This document shows, piece after piece, positions 49,130-52,133 of a stretch of 52,133 nt of DNA. The notes beneath the pieces were generated by a model, which saw only the letters and a list, made by a program, of their open reading frames with translations, did no database searches and was not told the origin of the DNA. Source of the DNA: Candidatus Saccharimonadota bacterium (lineage in GTDB: Bacteria; Patescibacteriota; Saccharimonadia; Saccharimonadales; JAQGHD01). The DNA is taken from NCBI GenBank assembly GCA_028288965.1, contig JAQGHD010000021.1:1-52133 (forward strand), read 5' to 3'. Made by a program: the position numbers and the translations under genes. Numbering within the stretch: the stretch's first letter is position 1; every line of letters begins with the position of its first letter.

Positions 49130-49912
49130 TTACAAATTGTTGAGCCGCTGCATATCCTCTTTTGCGAGCTCAAAGTCAAAGACGGCCAGATTTTCACGGA
49201 TCCGATCGGGGTTAGTCGACTTAGGAATGGGTATAGTATCGTGTTGGATTGCCCAGCGCAGCATGACCTGTGCGTTAGACTTACCAACTTTCTTAGCAAC
49301 CTCTGTAATGCTGGGATGGTTGAGATGTGAACCTCGAGCCAAAGGGCTATAGGCTTCTACGACTATGTTATGGGCTTTACAGAAAGCCAAGATCGGTTGC
49401 TGACGCCGGTATACAAAGGGATGAAATTCTATTTGGTTCACAGCCGGTACAACTTCGGACTCGCCCAAAACTTCTTCAAGATGCTCCACCATGTAATTGG
49501 ATACACCGATGGCTTTGGCCCGCCCTACTTTATATATATCTTGCAGAGCCCGCCAGGCATCATGGCGGCGCTCGGTAGCTGGCCAATGAATCAAATATAA
49601 ATCAATGTAGCTAAAACCCAGTCGCGCCAGCGAATCATCAAAGGCGTCGATGGCGCTGTCATAGCCTTGATCGGAGTTCCAAAGTTTGGTGGTGAGAAAA
49701 ATTTCCTCTCGAGGAATGCCCGATTCGCGAATGGCCTGTCCAACTCCCTTTTCATTGCCATAAATTTTGGCCGTATCTATTAACCGGTAGCCGGCCTTAA
49801 GTGCCTCGGCAACGGCATTTTTGGCTTTGCCATTGAGCAAAATTTGCCAGGTACCAAAACCAATAGCCGGTATAACCAAACCATTATTTAGCGTGTGACC
49901 TTGTCCCATCAA
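49130..49912 (-). CDS. Aldo/keto reductase
   Basis: A 260-residue NADPH-dependent reductase: IPAIGFGTWQI, GYRLIDTAKIYGNEKGVGQAIRESGIPREEIFLTTKLWNSDQGY (Asp-Tyr-Lys of the catalytic tetrad), IDLYLIHWPAT (His), NQIEFHPF and IPIPKSTNPDRIRENLAVFDF (cofactor site). It reduces aldehydes or ketones; similar to 2,5-diketo-gluconate reductases. Next to the GH1 gene, same strand, 41 bp apart. Confidence 0.92.
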   Translation of the reverse strand: MMGQGHTLNNGLVIPAIGFGTWQILLNGKAKNAVAEALKAGYRLIDTAKIYGNEKGVGQAIRESGIPREEIFLTTKLWNSDQGYDSAIDAFDDSLARLGFSYIDLYLIHWPATERRHDAWRALQDIYKVGRAKAIGVSNYMVEHLEEVLGESEVVPAVNQIEFHPFVYRRQQPILAFCKAHNIVVEAYSPLARGSHLNHPSITEVAKKVGKSNAQVMLRWAIQHDTIPIPKSTNPDRIRENLAVFDFELAKEDMQRLNNL

Positions 49913-49945
49913 TCCTCCTCCTACAGCCTTATTGTAAGCAAATAG

Positions 49946-50536
49946 CTACGAGTTCGATGTTGGTTTTCCGACACTTGGCCTTGGTTTAGAGCCTCTGAAT
50001 TGCAATTGCTGCTTCATTTTATCTAGCCTGACAATGTATTTTTCAAACTGATTTAAAAGCTGTGAGTACTGCCAGTTAGGCGTTAATATCTGGCCTAGTT
50101 TACCTTGCTCGTCCAGGTATTCGGCCAAGCAGTAAAAATCCCCGTCACCAGAGATAATAATCGCCTTTTGGTAATTCTTAAACTCTTTCATGGCCCAAAG
50201 TACTAGCTCAGCATCGATGTTACCTTTAATTGGCTTCTTTTCTTCTGGTTTATCGTCTTTGTTGTCGGCATCCACTGGTTTATCGACGTGTGGTTTGGTC
50301 ATGTCCTGGGTCGGCTTTAAAACTATAAGATACCCAGCGTCGTGCAACTGTAAGTACATATCTTCGTATTCGGGCACGTGACCGATAAACATATAAGCCT
50401 GTGTGACGCCATATCTCTCTTGTAAAAAGCGGCGGAACTTTCGCCAGTCCATTTTCCACCCTAGTTTTTGAATGCCTAAATTCAAATTTTGGTTGTCTAT
50501 AAAAGCAAAAACTTCCGGTTTCTTAGCACTTGTCAT
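49946..50536 (-). CDS. NYN domain (LabA-like) putative RNase
   Basis: A 196-residue protein with the PIN-like NYN fold: FAFIDNQNLNLGI (first Asp), DAELVLWAMKEFKNYQKAIIISGDGDFYCLAEYL (metal-binding Asp residues). Such proteins are thought to cut RNA using Mg ions. A charged insert (KPHVDKPVDADNKDDKPEEKKP) splits the domain. Partners unknown. Confidence 0.82.
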   Translation of the reverse strand: MTSAKKPEVFAFIDNQNLNLGIQKLGWKMDWRKFRRFLQERYGVTQAYMFIGHVPEYEDMYLQLHDAGYLIVLKPTQDMTKPHVDKPVDADNKDDKPEEKKPIKGNIDAELVLWAMKEFKNYQKAIIISGDGDFYCLAEYLDEQGKLGQILTPNWQYSQLLNQFEKYIVRLDKMKQQLQFRGSKPRPSVGKPTSNS

Positions 50537-50565
50537 CTACACTCATCATACCATTTTGCTTTAAT

Positions 50566-51060
50566 TTATTCTTTTGGATCGTGAGCGAATACTGGAGCCC
50601 GAGCAGCCAGGACCACATTATTATTGAAAGGTAAGGTTAGCTCACCCCAATTACTAGCCCACCCATGTAGCTCCCAGAATGGTAAGCCCGAGCTAATTCC
50701 CCCATCATCGACTGGCTCAATAACTATACCTAATCCGTGTGAACACCATTCACTTTTAGCATTGACTGGATTTTCCATAAAGACCGTTGGGCGAACGCCC
50801 TGAATAGTCCCAAAGACATCTGGTTCGGTCAAATAACCCTCGCCGTTTACGGCATAGAGACTCGTTAAAAATAACAAGCGACTACCGATTTCTTGGCGTA
50901 TGTATCGTTCCGCTTCGGCAACTAAGAGGTCACTATCGCGTTCATCAGCATCAGCCAGGGTGTCGAAAATAGTATGATACGTCTGCGCCATATCGTTAAG
51001 CGGTGATAGATCAATCGGATCCTTCTCAAGGAGTTCATGCTTTAGGGTTACGAATGGCAT
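50566..51060 (-). CDS. Hypothetical protein, 164 aa
   Basis: A soluble mixed alpha/beta protein (MPFVTLKHELLEKDPIDLSPLND...). A helical N-terminal half (AQTYHTIFDTLADADERDSDLLVAEAERYIRQEIGSRL) precedes a strand-rich half (GLGIVIEPVDDGG, WELHGWASNWGELTLPFNNNVVLAARAPVF). No family recognised. It is a single gene with convergent and same-strand neighbours that give no hint of role. Confidence 0.7.
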   Translation of the reverse strand: MPFVTLKHELLEKDPIDLSPLNDMAQTYHTIFDTLADADERDSDLLVAEAERYIRQEIGSRLLFLTSLYAVNGEGYLTEPDVFGTIQGVRPTVFMENPVNAKSEWCSHGLGIVIEPVDDGGISSGLPFWELHGWASNWGELTLPFNNNVVLAARAPVFAHDPKE

Positions 51061-51145
51061 AGTTTTTTAAACACCTTATTGCTTTTGCAACAATAATACC
51101 ACTTTTGAGCTTTTATTAAATAGCTTTGGCCCGCGGCTGGCTAGC

Positions 51146-51493
51146 TTAGGTAGTAGGTGTTTTTGGAGTAATAGCAATATCTGTGGTGTCAGCCTGTTTA
51201 GTGACGTGATCACCAATATTCACTTGCTGATACTTGCCTTCACTCACCTGCCAGTTAATAGTTTTGCCGGTACTCGTTTGCACTTTGATCATGTAACTGT
51301 GGGTTACATTGCCAGTATTTCCGCCCATGTTAATGGTCAGGCCGCCTTGACCTTGATTGGTGTTGTTCACCATTTCTCGCACATCTTTGTCTATGACTTC
51401 TCCCTCAAACGCCATGCTCCGTCGGCGCAGATAAAGCCCAATTACAAATGCCAGTATGGCTACCACTACCCCGACTAATAAAGCTGGTTTCAT
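51146..51493 (-). CDS. Small membrane-anchored protein
   Basis: A 115-residue protein with one N-terminal helix (ALLVGVVVAILAFVIGLYL), then a short strand-rich external part (FEGEVIDKDVREMVNNTNQGQGGLTINMGGNTGNVTHSYMIKVQTSTGKTINWQVSEGKYQQVNIGDHVTKQADT). The latter looks like a small OB- or SH3-like barrel. No family recognised. Confidence 0.65.
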   Translation of the reverse strand: MKPALLVGVVVAILAFVIGLYLRRRSMAFEGEVIDKDVREMVNNTNQGQGGLTINMGGNTGNVTHSYMIKVQTSTGKTINWQVSEGKYQQVNIGDHVTKQADTTDIAITPKTPTT

Positions 51494-51532
51494 GTGCTCA
51501 TAATAGCAGCTATTTTATGTATACTAAAAGTG

Positions 51533-51973
51533 ATGAAACGACGCATTGCTGTTCGTGGTATTGTGGCGCACAACAACAAACTGTTGTGCGTAAAGTTAAA
51601 GCCCTACAAAGGAGCCATCAAGGGAGATTTTTGGTGCACACTTGGTGGGGGTGTTGATACTGGCGAAGCCCTGGTGCCAGCCCTCAAGCGCGAAATAATC
51701 GAAGAAGCTGGAGTGGTACCAGTAATTGGTGACCTCTTATATATTCAGCAATTCAGACACGAAGCCACGGAGCATTTAGAGTTCTTTTTTCATATAACAA
51801 ATTGGAATGATTTTGTTAACCTCGACGTTTCTAAAACGTCTCATGGGACAATCGAAATAGCCACTCTGGCATTTATCGACCCCACGAAAGAGCACCTTTT
51901 ACCGCAATTTTTAACCACTGAGGACTTTTCTGATCTGCATAATCAGCCCACCAAAATCTTTGACTATCTATGA
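51533..51973 (+). CDS. NUDIX hydrolase
   Basis: A 146-residue enzyme starting at ATG 51533, seven bases after TATACT (leaderless). Full Nudix box GGVDTGEALVPALKREIIEEAGV (GX5EX7REUXEEXGU). It hydrolyses a nucleoside diphosphate linked to another group; exact substrate unknown. Its 3' end overlaps the convergent gene at 51968. Confidence 0.9.
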   Translation: MKRRIAVRGIVAHNNKLLCVKLKPYKGAIKGDFWCTLGGGVDTGEALVPALKREIIEEAGVVPVIGDLLYIQQFRHEATEHLEFFFHITNWNDFVNLDVSKTSHGTIEIATLAFIDPTKEHLLPQFLTTEDFSDLHNQPTKIFDYL

Positions 51974-52132
51974 TTCTATAGCGTCTTCACCAAAGTGCTT
52001 TTTAAGACGAGCCCGAATGGAACCGGGATGACGGCCAAACGTCTCTGTTAGCTCTGCAATGGTAATACTTTTTCCAGCCGAAAATAACTTGACCAGCTTG
52101 GTGTCGTCGGTAGTCTGCCAGGGCCGGTAGGC
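51968..52132 (-). CDS. C-terminal end of a protein with HTH-like tail (partial)
   Basis: The last 54 codons of a minus-strand gene that continues beyond the window: AYRPWQTTDDTKLVKLFSAGKSITIAELTETFGRHPGSIRARLKKHFGED. The pattern 'Trp...Asp..Leu..Leu...Gly.s...iAe..gR.pgsIraRL' is a short helix-turn-helix found at the C-termini of some helicases and regulators. The parent protein cannot be named from this piece. Confidence 0.6.
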   Translation of the reverse strand, partial: AYRPWQTTDDTKLVKLFSAGKSITIAELTETFGRHPGSIRARLKKHFGEDAIES

Positions 52133-52133
52133 G

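Noticed and set aside
1-52133. Alternative genetic code (UGA as Gly) as in some CPR groups
   Set aside because: Several conserved genes (umuD, the kinase, the NUDIX gene) end naturally at TGA, and no conserved gene is interrupted by TGA.

Overview
The window looks like a chromosome segment of a Candidate Phyla Radiation bacterium, most likely Candidatus Saccharibacteria (TM7). The evidence is a compact gene set, many genes with a -10 box only about 7-15 nt before the start codon (leaderless type), several unusual sigma-like proteins, a DUF3048 protein, and TGA used as a normal stop, which argues against the recoded Absconditabacteria/Gracilibacteria. Housekeeping landmarks are the gltX 3' end, tRNA-Glu(CUC), umuDC, a histidine kinase/response regulator pair, a pseudouridine synthase, der, pth, dprA, topA and a division/cell-wall cluster on the minus strand (mraZ-rsmH-ftsL-like-ftsI-mraY-ftsW-murG-ftsQ).

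Interspersed are six GC-richer cassettes built differently from the core genes: (1) 4496-2341 minus, DGQHR-domain protein plus HTH-like protein; (2) 9507-6200 minus, a ubiquitin-like conjugation module (membrane-anchored E2-like, JAB peptidase, E1/ThiF, Ubl); (3) 12308-14885 plus, secreted phospholipase A2 with a ricin-type lectin domain plus a membrane protein; (4) 14933-16256 plus, small secreted protein plus small membrane protein; (5) about 16277-17029 plus, small secreted protein; (6) 27244-28575 plus, LPFTG surface protein. Five of them have a sigma70-type promoter of the form TTG-N16/17-TATAAT-like (cassette 5 is less clear), a structured leader of about 100-200 nt, a Shine-Dalgarno site, and a structured 3' region.

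The central observation is that cassettes 1-5 each end in a hammerhead self-cleaving ribozyme (all type III topology, CUGAUGA...GAAA core), with compensatory changes between copies. In cassettes 1, 2, 3, 4 and 6 a 9-15 nt stretch of the 5' leader is complementary to a stretch just downstream of the stop codon, so both mRNA ends could pair. The pairing sequence differs in every cassette but its position is kept. In three cassettes it follows an identical GUUAUUUA octamer. I infer a shared mRNA-end system (ribozyme-made 3' end plus end-to-end pairing) that labels or stabilises the transcripts of exported and accessory proteins. I know of no description of such a system, but I could not search.

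Other points of note: three paralogous proteins share an uncharacterised N-terminal domain fused to sigma-70 regions or to a C-terminal region that may be winged-helix; a UmuD' homologue lacks both catalytic residues; an RNA polymerase alpha-CTD-like domain is fused to a GNAT acetyltransferase; and a ~400-nt RNA gene on the minus strand beside dprA has its own promoter and intrinsic terminator.
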